Shown piece after piece: positions 16,535-24,167 of a stretch of 28,878 nt of DNA; position 1 is the stretch's first letter; every line of letters starts with the position of its first letter. Origin of the DNA: a virus. Below the pieces are notes generated by a model. The model was not told the origin of the DNA. It saw only the letters and a program-made list of their open reading frames with translations, and searched no databases. The DNA is taken from positions 1 to 28,878 of IMG/VR virus record IMGVR_UViG_3300035156_000136, one strand, 5' to 3'. Position numbers and translations under genes: made by a program.

Positions 16535-17611
16535 TTAAACCCTCTTAACGTAAAGTGCTGTTACCTTAAGTGATGTCACGCTTGTTGCACAAGTCGCGGT
16601 CCAGTTAGTGTTGACGGCAGCTTGAGGAATAGCCGAATCAAGAGGGAGCGTATAACCGACGGTCTGACCTGCTGGCACCATGAACGGTGTGGCCGTACCA
16701 GCTCCAGTAGCATCCCTTATCGTCACTTCCGTGGCTGTTGCCGATGTATTGGTGAGGAAGAGGCCGTATAGGTCGTTAAACGTGGCAGCGATAGCCGTAA
16801 CGATAGTGGTTTCAGCAGTGGATGCGGTGATTGTCGTGACTTGGCGGGCTTTGAGTAGGCGCGGCGCACCGGCTACCATCACCATACCGGCTATATCAGT
16901 AGCTTTTGGTGAGTAGTCACCGGTTGTTGATGTTAGGGCGGCTAGCGTATCGTTTCGGACGCCCCAGGTAGCTACACCAGTATCGGCAGTGACATGTGCG
17001 GTATCTTCAGTCTTGCCAAGTGCCGTGGGGGTTACGCCAGGTACGACTGAGCTTACCGAGACCGAACCCGTAACCGTAGATGTGCCGTTGGTTGTTACGA
17101 ACATCGGGGCGAACTGGGCGCTTGGCTCGATGATTACGTTGGCGGTGCCAGAGGTGTAGTTAAGTGCCCGTACGCGTAGCTGCTGGGTGCCAAGCAGTAG
17201 CGTCGTTTCATAAAGCAAGGCCGAGTTAGCAGTGATGATACCGGTGGTCAGAATTGGTATCGGGTTAACCGTGTTAGAAGCTGGGCGGAAGGCTATGACA
17301 TACCAGTTAACACCGTCAAATGCTTCAACAGTGAAGTTAACACCTGCATACGTTCCGTAAATTGAGATAGTAGCGCCACCAATACCGGTAAGATCGGTAG
17401 CGGTAATGGTGCTGGTAGCATTGACGATTGTTCCAGCGGTAGGAGCTTGCTTAGCCGCGACACTTACCGGAAGAGGATTGGCAGCAGTGACATCCTGAGC
17501 AACACCATCAGCGCCCCACTCTACTTTTACACGTTGGTGCTGGACGCCACCGATATCATCAGATGCAACAGATACACCGGTGCCAGGCGTTACGGTAACA
17601 TTATCAGCCAT
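16535..17611 (-). CDS. Structural protein, tail/decoration type, unknown
   Basis: A 358-residue protein, Thr/Val/Ala-rich and strand-forming. It begins MADNVTVTPGTG, then DDIGGVQHQRVKVEWG, a pattern I know from uncharacterised virion proteins in many phages. The middle has VEAFDGVNWYVIAFRP and QQLRVRALNYTSGTANVII, like a fibronectin or jelly-roll fold. The C-terminal third (LFLTNTSATATEVTIRDATG, FMVPAGQTVGYTLP) is another sandwich. No enzyme signature. The own ribosome site is poor (AGGA at 13 bases), but a mini-ORF ends two bases upstream, so coupled translation is likely. Confidence 0.65.
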   Translation of the reverse strand: MADNVTVTPGTGVSVASDDIGGVQHQRVKVEWGADGVAQDVTAANPLPVSVAAKQAPTAGTIVNATSTITATDLTGIGGATISIYGTYAGVNFTVEAFDGVNWYVIAFRPASNTVNPIPILTTGIITANSALLYETTLLLGTQQLRVRALNYTSGTANVIIEPSAQFAPMFVTTNGTSTVTGSVSVSSVVPGVTPTALGKTEDTAHVTADTGVATWGVRNDTLAALTSTTGDYSPKATDIAGMVMVAGAPRLLKARQVTTITASTAETTIVTAIAATFNDLYGLFLTNTSATATEVTIRDATGAGTATPFMVPAGQTVGYTLPLDSAIPQAAVNTNWTATCATSVTSLKVTALYVKRV

Positions 17612-17612
17612 C

Positions 17613-17654
17613 TTAGCGTACCCGTCCTACATATTGATTTATTCCTGTTTTCAT
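17613..17654 (-). CDS. 13-residue mini-ORF before the 358-residue virion gene
   Basis: ATG at 17654 encodes MKTGINQYVGRVR and stops with TAA one base before the next ATG (TAAGATG). It has a good ribosome site (GGAGC, six bases, ATG) that coincides with the last codons of the upstream gene, whereas the following large gene has none as good. This supports real translation as a coupling peptide or very small protein. Its frame and length match the other mini-ORF at 15807-15848. Whether the peptide itself does anything is unknown. Confidence 0.5.
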   Translation of the reverse strand: MKTGINQYVGRVR

Positions 17655-17655
17655 G

Positions 17656-18021
17656 TTATAGCTCCATTATATTCTTAACGTTTTGGCCGTTCTCATCGTT
17701 GTATTGGTATCCAAACCGCATACCAGACCAACCTGTTATAGTATCGCCATTCTGATTGAGTATCGAATAGCCATCCCTGAAGCGGACAGGGCGCGCTGAA
17801 CTTGGTACGTTAGCCCAATCAATGTCGTAGCGGTTGTTCTGGTAAAAGGTCGATAATCGAACCATCGGGCCATGTTCGGCCTCTGGGTCCTTGTTCAAGA
17901 TAGAATAAAAGACATTCCGCCCCTCAGAGTAAGGTGAAATGTCTTTTAATTCTGTCTCGCTTAGTATGAAGCCGTCTGTATATTCGGCTTCTACTGATGT
18001 ATCTAACGGTATCTGTGGCAT
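17656..18021 (-). CDS. Hypothetical protein, 121 residues
   Basis: An acidic protein beginning MPQIPLDTSVEAEYTDGF, with many Asn, Asp and Tyr residues (LSTFYQNNRYDIDWANVP, RDGYSILNQNGDTITGW, MRFGYQYNDENGQN). There is no signal peptide, membrane segment or known motif. The ATG at 18021 has an AGGGG ribosome site about eight bases upstream. It lies in the block of small genes after the capsid gene, all in one direction, so a virion accessory role is plausible. I do not recognise the family. Confidence 0.6.
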   Translation of the reverse strand: MPQIPLDTSVEAEYTDGFILSETELKDISPYSEGRNVFYSILNKDPEAEHGPMVRLSTFYQNNRYDIDWANVPSSARPVRFRDGYSILNQNGDTITGWSGMRFGYQYNDENGQNVKNIMEL

Positions 18022-18056
18022 TGGATTGCCCCTTATTGGATTAAGGTTAGTATTGA

Positions 18057-18551
18057 CTAAGATTCAGTCCAGGTTGCTGTGATGGTGACTGTAGAAATGT
18101 CACCAGGGCCAGCAGCTCCTGTAGTTTGCAGTTGCGTACGGTAAACGTTCGCATAAACGGTGCCACCAGTGGTATAGCTGGATGTACCAGCGCCATAAGG
18201 TGTACTGTTACCGACGAAGTTGGCAGCTGTACCAACGGTAGATGCAGCAGCGTCACCAGTTGCAGCAGTTGAAGGCGTAACGCCCGATGTACGGACGGAT
18301 GCGACAACTGAAGCACCGGTTGCTGGAGCGTTAGAACTGACCTTATATGTTAAGGCGCTAAGGCTGTTGTAAGTACCGGCAAAAACGATCGCCTGGTTCT
18401 TGTCAAAGCTGTTGTTGCCTGCAGTAATAGGGAATGATGAGTAAGGCGATGTGCTATCGTCAATATTCTTCCAGTTCGCTTCACTTCGGCTAGCCGTAGC
18501 GGTTGCAGCGTTGGTGCCGTTATATTCGGTCCATGATTGGGTAGTTGCCAT
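18057..18551 (-). CDS. Small Ala/Thr/Ser-rich structural protein
   Basis: A 164-residue protein, low in charge. It begins MATTQSWTEYNGTNAATATASRS, then NWKNIDDSTSPYSSFPITAG and NSFDKNQAIVFAGTYNSLSALTYK. The rest is Ser/Thr/Gly/Ala-rich with strand-like ends (VYANVYRTQLQTT, ISTVTITATWTES). This composition is typical of virion surface or decoration proteins rather than enzymes. The start overlaps the upstream stop (TAATG). It may be an Ig-like or jelly-roll decoration subunit, but no family was recognised. Confidence 0.6.
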   Translation of the reverse strand: MATTQSWTEYNGTNAATATASRSEANWKNIDDSTSPYSSFPITAGNNSFDKNQAIVFAGTYNSLSALTYKVSSNAPATGASVVASVRTSGVTPSTAATGDAAASTVGTAANFVGNSTPYGAGTSSYTTGGTVYANVYRTQLQTTGAAGPGDISTVTITATWTES

Positions 18552-18739
18552 TAGCTTCTAGCCTCCTTGTGCCAACCTATAACTTCACCGGCTTCGTTGT
18601 AATCGTGTACAACTACTTCACCAGTCTCAGTGCCCAATACGTTGGTAACAACTTCACCGTTATCAGGGTAAGTGACGTTCATGCGTTCAGCTTCCGTAAT
18701 AGGAGTCTGGACAATTTCAGGTGGGTTTTGATTATCCAT
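18551..18739 (-). CDS. Hypothetical protein, 62 residues
   Basis: A short acidic protein (PPEIVQTPITEAERMNVTYP) with a Val-rich hairpin-like middle (GEVVTNVLGTETGEVVVHDY) and a charged end (GWHKEARS). The ribosome site AAAGG lies about nine bases before the ATG at 18739. It is coupled to the next gene by TAATG. No homologue comes to mind, and its position after the capsid gene suggests a virion accessory protein. Confidence 0.55.
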   Translation of the reverse strand: MDNQNPPEIVQTPITEAERMNVTYPDNGEVVTNVLGTETGEVVVHDYNEAGEVIGWHKEARS

Positions 18740-18757
18740 ATTATTTGGCCTTTGGAT

Positions 18758-19084
18758 TTAACTTAGTTGTGGCGGTTGTGAGCCGACCCCAGCTTGTTCG
18801 AAGTCTTGAGCGACTTGCTCCGGTGTCAGAGTTAACGGGGCTGGAGTATCCGCTGGTAAAGGGGCTTCGGTAGCCGGTGCCTCCGGTGCGGCGGGCGGCG
18901 TAGTAACTGATTCGACCGCACCAGCCGCTGGCGCGTTGTTTAAAGACTGGACCTCGCCACCATCGGCTTCGGCAATGCCCTTCTCGATGAAGCTTAACGC
19001 CTCGTCTTCCGGCAGGTCTACTTTAGATCCTGCCGGTACATCTTTATCCCCATATGCTAGGGCGGTTAATAGCTTAACAATCAT
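18758..19084 (-). CDS. Hypothetical post-capsid protein, 108 residues
   Basis: The N-terminal ~45 residues (IVKLLTALAYGDKDVPAG, then DLPEDEALSFIEKGIAEA) match a small fold commonly found right after phage capsid genes, where a beta strand pair is followed by a helix with a K/R-G-I-A-E end. The rest is a Pro/Ala-rich linker (TTPPAAPEAPATEAPLPA) and a short Gln/Glu-rich helix. The ATG has a GGAAGGATC ribosome site. It begins 16 bases after the capsid gene. A head completion or scaffold-adjacent role is a guess. Confidence 0.6.
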   Translation of the reverse strand: MIVKLLTALAYGDKDVPAGSKVDLPEDEALSFIEKGIAEADGGEVQSLNNAPAAGAVESVTTPPAAPEAPATEAPLPADTPAPLTLTPEQVAQDFEQAGVGSQPPQLS

Positions 19085-19099
19085 TGTGATCCTTCCGAT

Positions 19100-20068
19100 T
19101 TAGGCTAGAACATCTTTAAAGACGTAACCAGCGGTTTGGCTGAATACCCATGGCACGTAGAAGTCAGTAGCACGGATGATGGTACTCTTGATTTCCTTTT
19201 CATACCACTTATCAACACCAACAAGAGGTGAACCGTTGCCAGTTGCGTTCTTTGGGTTAAGGCGTAGCAAGTAACCTTGGGTAAGAGTTTCGATAGCTGG
19301 TGCAGGTGTAACGTACTGCATAACAACGTCATCACCCCAGATTCGTGACTTAGTACCATCAGTAGTAGAGTTCTCAGCCTGGTCGCTAGAGACTGCATCA
19401 CCGATAATGATACGTTCAACCTGGAAGATATCACGAAGGATAGTATCGCGCTGTTCGTTAGTGACAGCAACGGCACCGACAAGGCGGTTTTTAACTTCGT
19501 TGTGCTGGCGAAGGGTGTCACGTACAAGCTTGTTCATAACAACCTGGTTAGGGTATGAACCACAGCCCATTTTGACTGCTTCACGGGCAGTGTTAACACG
19601 GGTTTCAAGTGGACTGGTTGGATCGCTCCACTGGTTAGCACCAGTCAAAGTAATCTTGTTAGCAGCGGCGTAGTTGTTAACATCAGTAACAGCGTTACGT
19701 ACTAAGATTTCTTTGTCGATGAGCAATTGACCGGTAACAACGTTAGTTGCGTTGGTTTCAGGTACAAGTGGTGCATCGTAGTTACGCATGACACCATCAG
19801 TTACAGGAATTTCCAATGAGTGTTCGACCAGTGGTCCGTAGCTGACCTGTGTGACGTTCATGCCGACACGGTTAGCACGGGCTAGCGCTGCACGGGTGGT
19901 ATCAGATGGCGCACGTAAGTGGCTCTCATCGAGCTTGTAGGCTAGACCAGTAAGATCTGGCACGTTTAGGGTAGGGAAAACCTGTTCAGCAATGAAGTCT
20001 TGCTGTGGGAATCCGAGCATGACATTGGTTAATACCTTGTCGACATATACTTGGCGTTCGTTTTGCAT
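19100..20068 (-). CDS. Major capsid protein (HK97 fold)
   Basis: A 322-residue protein after the protease/scaffold and decoration genes. It begins with an N-terminal helix (VLTNVMLGFPQQDFIAEQVFP). An E-loop-like stretch follows (MNVTQVSYGPLVEHSLEIPVT). The A-domain has PNQVVMNKLVRDTLRQHNEVKNR, a classic capsid feature, then VERIIIGDAV and WGDDVVMQYV, and a terminal DFYVPWVFSQTAGYVF. Together with the Mu-I-like protease this fits an HK97-fold shell protein. The N-terminus has no long delta-like scaffold domain, so scaffolding is probably supplied by the protease gene. The ribosome site is AAGGAA nine bases upstream. Confidence 0.88.
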   Translation of the reverse strand: MQNERQVYVDKVLTNVMLGFPQQDFIAEQVFPTLNVPDLTGLAYKLDESHLRAPSDTTRAALARANRVGMNVTQVSYGPLVEHSLEIPVTDGVMRNYDAPLVPETNATNVVTGQLLIDKEILVRNAVTDVNNYAAANKITLTGANQWSDPTSPLETRVNTAREAVKMGCGSYPNQVVMNKLVRDTLRQHNEVKNRLVGAVAVTNEQRDTILRDIFQVERIIIGDAVSSDQAENSTTDGTKSRIWGDDVVMQYVTPAPAIETLTQGYLLRLNPKNATGNGSPLVGVDKWYEKEIKSTIIRATDFYVPWVFSQTAGYVFKDVLA

Positions 20069-20089
20069 TTCTATAATTCCTTATTAATT

Positions 20090-20455
20090 TTAGTATTTCG
20101 CCGTGGTTGGCATTACTTCTACGAACAAACCTGCAGCACCGACAGCCCTAAGCGCGTAGCCTAAGATTTGGTTGCCTGCTGTGGTTGTGGTGACTGCTAG
20201 ACCTGCAGCAGTACTAGTGATTGCTGCATCCTTAGCGACTGCTGCACTAGTCTTAACGTGCAAAGTACCTGCACAGCTACGAAGACGAACGCTAGTAGCG
20301 AATCCGGTTTTAACGTCGCTGTTGATGACACCAAGGAAGTTATCGGTTGCTGCAGTTGCGGCTACGATCTTACCATTGGCATCGAGTTTGACAATTGTAC
20401 CGTTAACTAAATCGGTAGCGGCTACGAAAGCCTTTTCTGAACCTTCTACGTACAT
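20090..20455 (-). CDS. Head decoration protein (DUF2190-like)
   Basis: A 121-residue protein with the pattern of capsid-decorating DUF2190/Mu-type small head proteins: AATDLVNGTIVKLDANGKIVAA near the start, then a mid-barrel VRLRSCAGTLHVKTS and a C-terminal GNQILGYALRAVGAAGLFVEVM. It lies between the protease and the capsid gene, where such proteins are usually found. A perfect AAGGAG ribosome site seven bases before the ATG predicts high expression, in line with a stoichiometric head protein. It would form trimers on the shell. Confidence 0.78.
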   Translation of the reverse strand: MYVEGSEKAFVAATDLVNGTIVKLDANGKIVAATAATDNFLGVINSDVKTGFATSVRLRSCAGTLHVKTSAAVAKDAAITSTAAGLAVTTTTAGNQILGYALRAVGAAGLFVEVMPTTAKY

Positions 20456-20465
20456 TATTTACTCC

Positions 20466-21119
20466 TTAAGCGCCAACTGAATTAGTGTGGCTGTTAGCTA
20501 GTTCCGGGTCTTCTTGGGCAACCTTAATTGTTGCTTCGCTGTAGTTGATCTTCTCAGATGCCATTACTTCACGGACCTTTTTATCAAAGCTATCGGTAGC
20601 TTCGACTTCTTGGGCGTTTTCCTTGCCATATTCTTTACCGATTTCGGTGTTTGAAGGCAAGTCGTTAAGATCTTCTAGAACTGATGCATCGACACTAGCG
20701 CGGTTAACCCACTTTTCGACTGCATCACCCTTGATTGCGCCACGGGCAGCATGTGCTTCAACCTTAGTCTTAAGGTCAGCTTTAGCGATGTTCGCTAATT
20801 GTTCGCTGTTTGCATCGACCTGCTTTTGCAGTTCGGTCTTAGCCTCTTCACTTGCTTCAACAGCTTTTTTAGCGGTTGCTAGTTCTTCGCGCATTGATAC
20901 GATTTCGCTGGCTTCGACGGACACTAGGCCCATGTCAGCGGTTACGGCGGATGCTTCTACTGCTGTCACGTTTTCTTCCTTTTCTATGTTATTACTTGCT
21001 TCAACACCAAGTTGCTTAAGCTCTTCGGCATTAAATTCGTCCTGGTGTGCTTCAACAAATGTTTTTTCGTCAGCAGTCAAATCTGCTGCCTTCTTTACGC
21101 GGATTAAATCAGCGTTCAT
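20466..21119 (-). CDS. Nested scaffold protein from internal start (Mu gpZ-like arrangement)
   Basis: The in-frame ATG at 21119 is codon 192 of the protease gene. Just upstream the minus strand reads AAAAGGAGC, AAAGC, ATG. This is a near-perfect ribosome site at ideal spacing, in the middle of a coding region. The product would be 217 residues, starting MNADLIRVKKAADLTADE and consisting of the coiled-coil part. In Mu the scaffold Z is made from an internal start of gene I, and the same layout is seen here. Expression is inferred. The alternative is cleavage of the full-length protein. Confidence 0.65.
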   Translation of the reverse strand: MNADLIRVKKAADLTADEKTFVEAHQDEFNAEELKQLGVEASNNIEKEENVTAVEASAVTADMGLVSVEASEIVSMREELATAKKAVEASEEAKTELQKQVDANSEQLANIAKADLKTKVEAHAARGAIKGDAVEKWVNRASVDASVLEDLNDLPSNTEIGKEYGKENAQEVEATDSFDKKVREVMASEKINYSEATIKVAQEDPELANSHTNSVGA

Positions 21120-21692
21120 GCTTTGCTCCTTTTCTGCATCTGCATTTACATAAATTACTTGCTTACCATCTTCAGTGTCAGCCTCTGCACTGGCCAATAC
21201 ACCCTGGTTCCCTGAGAACATAGGAATATTGGTCAATGCACAACCTGTGAAGACGTTACGAACCTTTTGGGCGACGTTTTCTGGATTAGTCCAGAATCCG
21301 CCAAGGCTACGCGGGGTAAACTCTGAGCTAAAGAAGCGATAGTTACCGGCTTCAACTTCAGTCTTACCCGCGCCGGTCCATTCAAGCTTAGTGCCCCAAA
21401 GGTTTACGCCATCAAACTCTAAATCGTTGATCCAAGCGGCAGCAACACCGCCCTTATCGTGACGGATGTTACAAGGGATGCCAGCCTTACTACCTTCGGG
21501 GCCAGGGCGTCCATAGCCCATAGTAAAATGCTCAATAAATTCCTTCATATCATCGGCGTTAACTTCGATAGTGCCATACTTGGCAGTTTCAAACTTGCCG
21601 ACACGTAATAGATGGATTCTATCAGGTAAAACACCATTACTATCAGCTTCTACCGATGTTAGCTTTGCGATTGTGGATGATATATGTGTCAT
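20466..21692 (-). CDS. Capsid maturation protease with scaffold region (Mu gpI-like)
   Basis: A 408-residue protein. The N-terminal ~190 residues match the Mu I-type protease: DRIHLLRVGKFETAKYG, then an isolated His at 78 (NIRHDKGGVAAAW), NYRFFSSEF (Ser122-Ser123) and VFTGCALTNIPMF. The His and Ser are the likely catalytic residues by family analogy. The C-terminal half is Ala/Glu/Lys-rich coiled coil (SMREELATAKKAVEASEEA), typical for an internal scaffold. Its own start follows a stem-loop and a weak ribosome site. An internal ATG at codon 192 has a perfect ribosome site, so a separate scaffold is likely made from the same gene. Confidence 0.8.
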   Translation of the reverse strand: MTHISSTIAKLTSVEADSNGVLPDRIHLLRVGKFETAKYGTIEVNADDMKEFIEHFTMGYGRPGPEGSKAGIPCNIRHDKGGVAAAWINDLEFDGVNLWGTKLEWTGAGKTEVEAGNYRFFSSEFTPRSLGGFWTNPENVAQKVRNVFTGCALTNIPMFSGNQGVLASAEADTEDGKQVIYVNADAEKEQSMNADLIRVKKAADLTADEKTFVEAHQDEFNAEELKQLGVEASNNIEKEENVTAVEASAVTADMGLVSVEASEIVSMREELATAKKAVEASEEAKTELQKQVDANSEQLANIAKADLKTKVEAHAARGAIKGDAVEKWVNRASVDASVLEDLNDLPSNTEIGKEYGKENAQEVEATDSFDKKVREVMASEKINYSEATIKVAQEDPELANSHTNSVGA

Positions 21693-21705
21693 TTTATTGG
21701 CAATT

Positions 21706-21720
21706 ACCCCACAAAGGGGT
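21706..21720 (-). promoter_or_regulatory. Stem-loop in the leader of the protease gene
   Basis: ACCCC, TTTGT, GGGGT on the minus strand forms a 5-bp stem with a 5-base loop, 14 bases before the start at 21692. The GGGGT half is the only Shine-Dalgarno-like sequence there, so the hairpin might limit full-length protease translation in favour of the nested scaffold. A 14-codon open frame (MFVRNLTQQNPFVG, 21721 region) runs into the stem, and a TTGACA (21757-21762) lies further upstream without a good -10. As a terminator it is weak, since no T run follows on the minus strand. Confidence 0.4.
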
Positions 21721-21763
21721 TTTGTTGTGTTAAGTTTCTTACAAACATTAGCGCTTTGTCAAA

Positions 21764-22654
21764 TTATTTATTCAATTCCATCTCTTCAGGGAATACCAAA
21801 CGTAGCGCGCAACGGCACCGCGGGTGGTATGCTGGGCCGTTATCTTCGCCGCCATACAGGTAATCTAGTTCAACAATTCCTTCAGCTTCATAGTCAGCAC
21901 ATTGATCGTCACTATCAAGGGCTTGGGATTCCTTGCCTACAGCACCGGTTTGCTTACCGAACTGCAGGATACCGCCCTGAAAAGAGTTTACGGCTTCGGT
22001 TTGGGCGATAAGCTCAGCACGTTTAGGGCTTTTGATAACATCCTTAAGCCTAAATACGGCCTCTTCGTGGTTCTCGCGTAGGCTCAGGCTGGTTTTGATT
22101 GATGATCGGATGTCATCGCGTATTTTATCGGTAACGCGGTATTCGGCCTTAGGATTGTCTACAACAACGCCATCTTTGCCTAGTCGCTTGCCAACTAAGT
22201 AGGCTGCCCGCTCCATCGCGTAACGCTGAATAAATGCATCAGTCTTTTCGATACCCCTGTACTTGGAGTAGATGGATTCACCACTTTTAGCGCCAGTGAA
22301 TACGCCAACAGCTATTTCTTCGAACATAACCTTTATGAACGTACCGTCGTAGCTACCCAAGTCGGCATTTTCTACGATAGCCTGGACGCTGAAGTTATCA
22401 GCCGCTTTGACTTCGGCTGATTTAACCTCTTCTAAGGCGTAGATATAAGCTGGTTTGTTGATGAATGACGGCGCATCATCGGATATGTTCTTGAAGTAGC
22501 GCCGTAATACCCGCATCATGGATGCCTCTAGGCGAAGTAGTGCGGCGTGAGTCTTTGGGTCCTTGCTATACTGAGGCGCCCAATCTTCAGCAGCTAATAT
22601 AGCCACATCCGACTTAAACAGCTCATCTTCTATAGCTTTAACCGAGTAGGACAT
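21764..22654 (-). CDS. MuF/SPP1 gp7-like head morphogenesis protein
   Basis: A 296-residue protein. I start it at the ATG at 22654 (SYSVKAIEDELFKSD), which has an AGAGGT site ten bases upstream and overlaps the portal end by 17 bases. A start at 22834 would overlap the portal by nearly 200 bases and add a basic, non-coding-like stretch. The helical N-terminus is followed by the C-terminal MuF signature: ELIAQTEAVNSFQGG, then DSDDQCADY, and AYHPRCRCAL with H277, C280 and C282. MuF proteins sit with the portal inside the head at low copy. No toxin-like C-terminal extension is present. Confidence 0.82.
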   Translation of the reverse strand: MSYSVKAIEDELFKSDVAILAAEDWAPQYSKDPKTHAALLRLEASMMRVLRRYFKNISDDAPSFINKPAYIYALEEVKSAEVKAADNFSVQAIVENADLGSYDGTFIKVMFEEIAVGVFTGAKSGESIYSKYRGIEKTDAFIQRYAMERAAYLVGKRLGKDGVVVDNPKAEYRVTDKIRDDIRSSIKTSLSLRENHEEAVFRLKDVIKSPKRAELIAQTEAVNSFQGGILQFGKQTGAVGKESQALDSDDQCADYEAEGIVELDYLYGGEDNGPAYHPRCRCALRLVFPEEMELNK

Positions 22655-24119
22655 CAAGCAATTTACCTCTTGATTCAGTGGCAGCTTCAACGGCGGCCTG
22701 CACCTTGTCTGGATTAACCTTGGTCGGCTTCTCTTCCTCTTTGAGGGTTTTATCATCATTCTTGGTGCCGGTAGCGGCGTTGCCGTTAGGCTTGGTGGTC
22801 TTTTCATCGTCTGCTGGTAGTTCGCCGCCTGCAAGTGACTTCATGCCTTCAAGTGCGGCATCTTTACCGGCTTCGTAAGCTTCACGGGTTTCTTTGCTCA
22901 TCGCTGGCAAGCGGTTGGTTTTACGTAAGTGGGTTTCGATATCGAGGTCAGGCGTCAATAAGCCCTTCTCAGCTAAGGTGCCTAGAGTAGTTGCGATAGC
23001 GGTAGGATCATCATCACTTAACTGGCCGAATGATAGCTTTGGATAGCCGTTAGGCATTTCGCTAAAGTTCATATCGCATAACTGCTGAATGATATCTTCG
23101 GTAACGGTTGAAACAATCAGCTTAGCTAATGCCTCTTCCGATTTCATAAACAGGCTGGATAAATCCGAGCTTAGGCCATTACTACCAGTACCGGATGCGC
23201 CGCCTAGCTCCATAAAGCGGGCAAGAACACCAGCCATGATACGGCCATCGTGGTACACCAGGGTAGGAATAACGTCAGTGGTTGTGTTGGTTCGCATATC
23301 CAGCATTTCAATGTCGATGGATTTAGGCGACTTGATGTAACCCTCTTCATTTGCCCGGAGATTACGGAGCGTATCTGCAACCTCTTCCCAATCAGCTTCC
23401 GAAGCGGTGCCTTGCTGGTTTTCTTTAGCGATTGGTACGCCGATGGCTTGCTTTTCGTGCTTGATGGCGTTAATCAGCGTTAGCTTATCCTTGATATCCC
23501 AATCCTTGTAGACGTAGCGAAGTAAGCTGATACCTTCGTAGTTATCGCCTTCTTGGTCGTGGGTAAATACGGCGAGCTTGGCGCGGGGAATCAGTATCGT
23601 ACCTTCGTCAAGCTGCTGGGTGACGCCGTCGCCCTCTTCTTTGCCGGTGGTCCATTGCTGGATAGTTATCTGTTTACGGTAAGCAAGTTTGCGAATGCCA
23701 ATCAGCTGTACACCTTCGTACGTGACCGGCTCCCAGACCTTTTCAAAGACTGAGTAACCGAAATCAAGCATGGTAAGCGATTCACGAAGGAAGCGATCCC
23801 AGTTAACAGCCCGGTCAAACATTTCACGGCGGATAAAGTCGGCTTTGCGCTGATCTTCGGCTTCTACTTCGCCCTTAGCGTTAACGGCAGCCTTGATATC
23901 CCACTCTGCAGATTGCAGTGGCAGCTTCACGACCTGGAGTGCGGCACGGATAGTGCTATCGCTACGGCGCATCGTATCGTACATGACAATGGCGTTAGTG
24001 CCGGTTAATCGGCGGTTGTATTCTTCGGCACTGATGTATCCGGAGTTAATGCGGGTGCCCGATTTGCCAAGCTCACGGCCTGCATTTTGCGGTAGATTCT
24101 TAGGGTTGTTTTGTGGCAT
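22638..24119 (-). CDS. Portal protein (DUF935/Mu gp29-like)
   Basis: A 493-residue protein between the terminase and the MuF gene. The wing/clip pattern includes YDTMRRSDSTIRAALQVVKL near residues 47-66, SAEWDIKAA, and DFGYSVFEKVWEP (119-131), a signature of DUF935/Mu-type portals. Further on are AVFTHDQEGDNYEGISLLRY and PLVYHDGRIMAGVLARFMELG-like stem residues (VYHDGRIMAGVLARFM). The C-terminus is a Glu/Lys/Asn-rich tail (TKPNGNAATGTKNDDKT) that may reach into the head. It is preceded by a strong promoter-like sequence. Twelve copies would form the DNA entry ring and bind the terminase. Confidence 0.85.
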   Translation of the reverse strand: MPQNNPKNLPQNAGRELGKSGTRINSGYISAEEYNRRLTGTNAIVMYDTMRRSDSTIRAALQVVKLPLQSAEWDIKAAVNAKGEVEAEDQRKADFIRREMFDRAVNWDRFLRESLTMLDFGYSVFEKVWEPVTYEGVQLIGIRKLAYRKQITIQQWTTGKEEGDGVTQQLDEGTILIPRAKLAVFTHDQEGDNYEGISLLRYVYKDWDIKDKLTLINAIKHEKQAIGVPIAKENQQGTASEADWEEVADTLRNLRANEEGYIKSPKSIDIEMLDMRTNTTTDVIPTLVYHDGRIMAGVLARFMELGGASGTGSNGLSSDLSSLFMKSEEALAKLIVSTVTEDIIQQLCDMNFSEMPNGYPKLSFGQLSDDDPTAIATTLGTLAEKGLLTPDLDIETHLRKTNRLPAMSKETREAYEAGKDAALEGMKSLAGGELPADDEKTTKPNGNAATGTKNDDKTLKEEEKPTKVNPDKVQAAVEAATESRGKLLDVLLG

Positions 24120-24138
24120 AGTTTGATTCTTTACTGTG

Positions 24139-24167
24139 ATTATGCTTTGTGCTTATGTTTTTTGCAA
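24139..24167 (-). promoter_or_regulatory. Sigma-70-like promoter before the portal gene
   Basis: TTGCAA (24162-24167) and CATAAT (24139-24144) are separated by exactly 17 bases on the minus strand, in the 48-base gap after the large terminase. The predicted start, near 24132, would leave a 13-base leader. A near-identical arrangement lies before the small terminase, including the CATAATCACA string and a following ATCAAA. Confidence 0.6.

Noticed and set aside
20545-21153. 202-residue plus-strand open frame
   Set aside because: It lies wholly antisense to the protease/scaffold gene, whose Ala/Glu-rich codons keep the opposite strand open. It has a Ser/Ala-rich composition and no context.
21706-21726. 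Hairpin followed by T run as a terminator
   Set aside because: The T run follows only on the plus strand, where no gene is found. On the minus strand no T run follows the stem.
21739-21762. Promoter built on TTGACA before the protease gene
   Set aside because: At spacings of 15-19 bases the best -10 matches only three of six positions, so I mention it only within the leader finding.
22655-22834. Longer start for the MuF-like gene
   Set aside because: The extra 60 residues are Pro/Arg/Lys-rich, overlap the portal gene and lack a ribosome site as good as the one before 22654.
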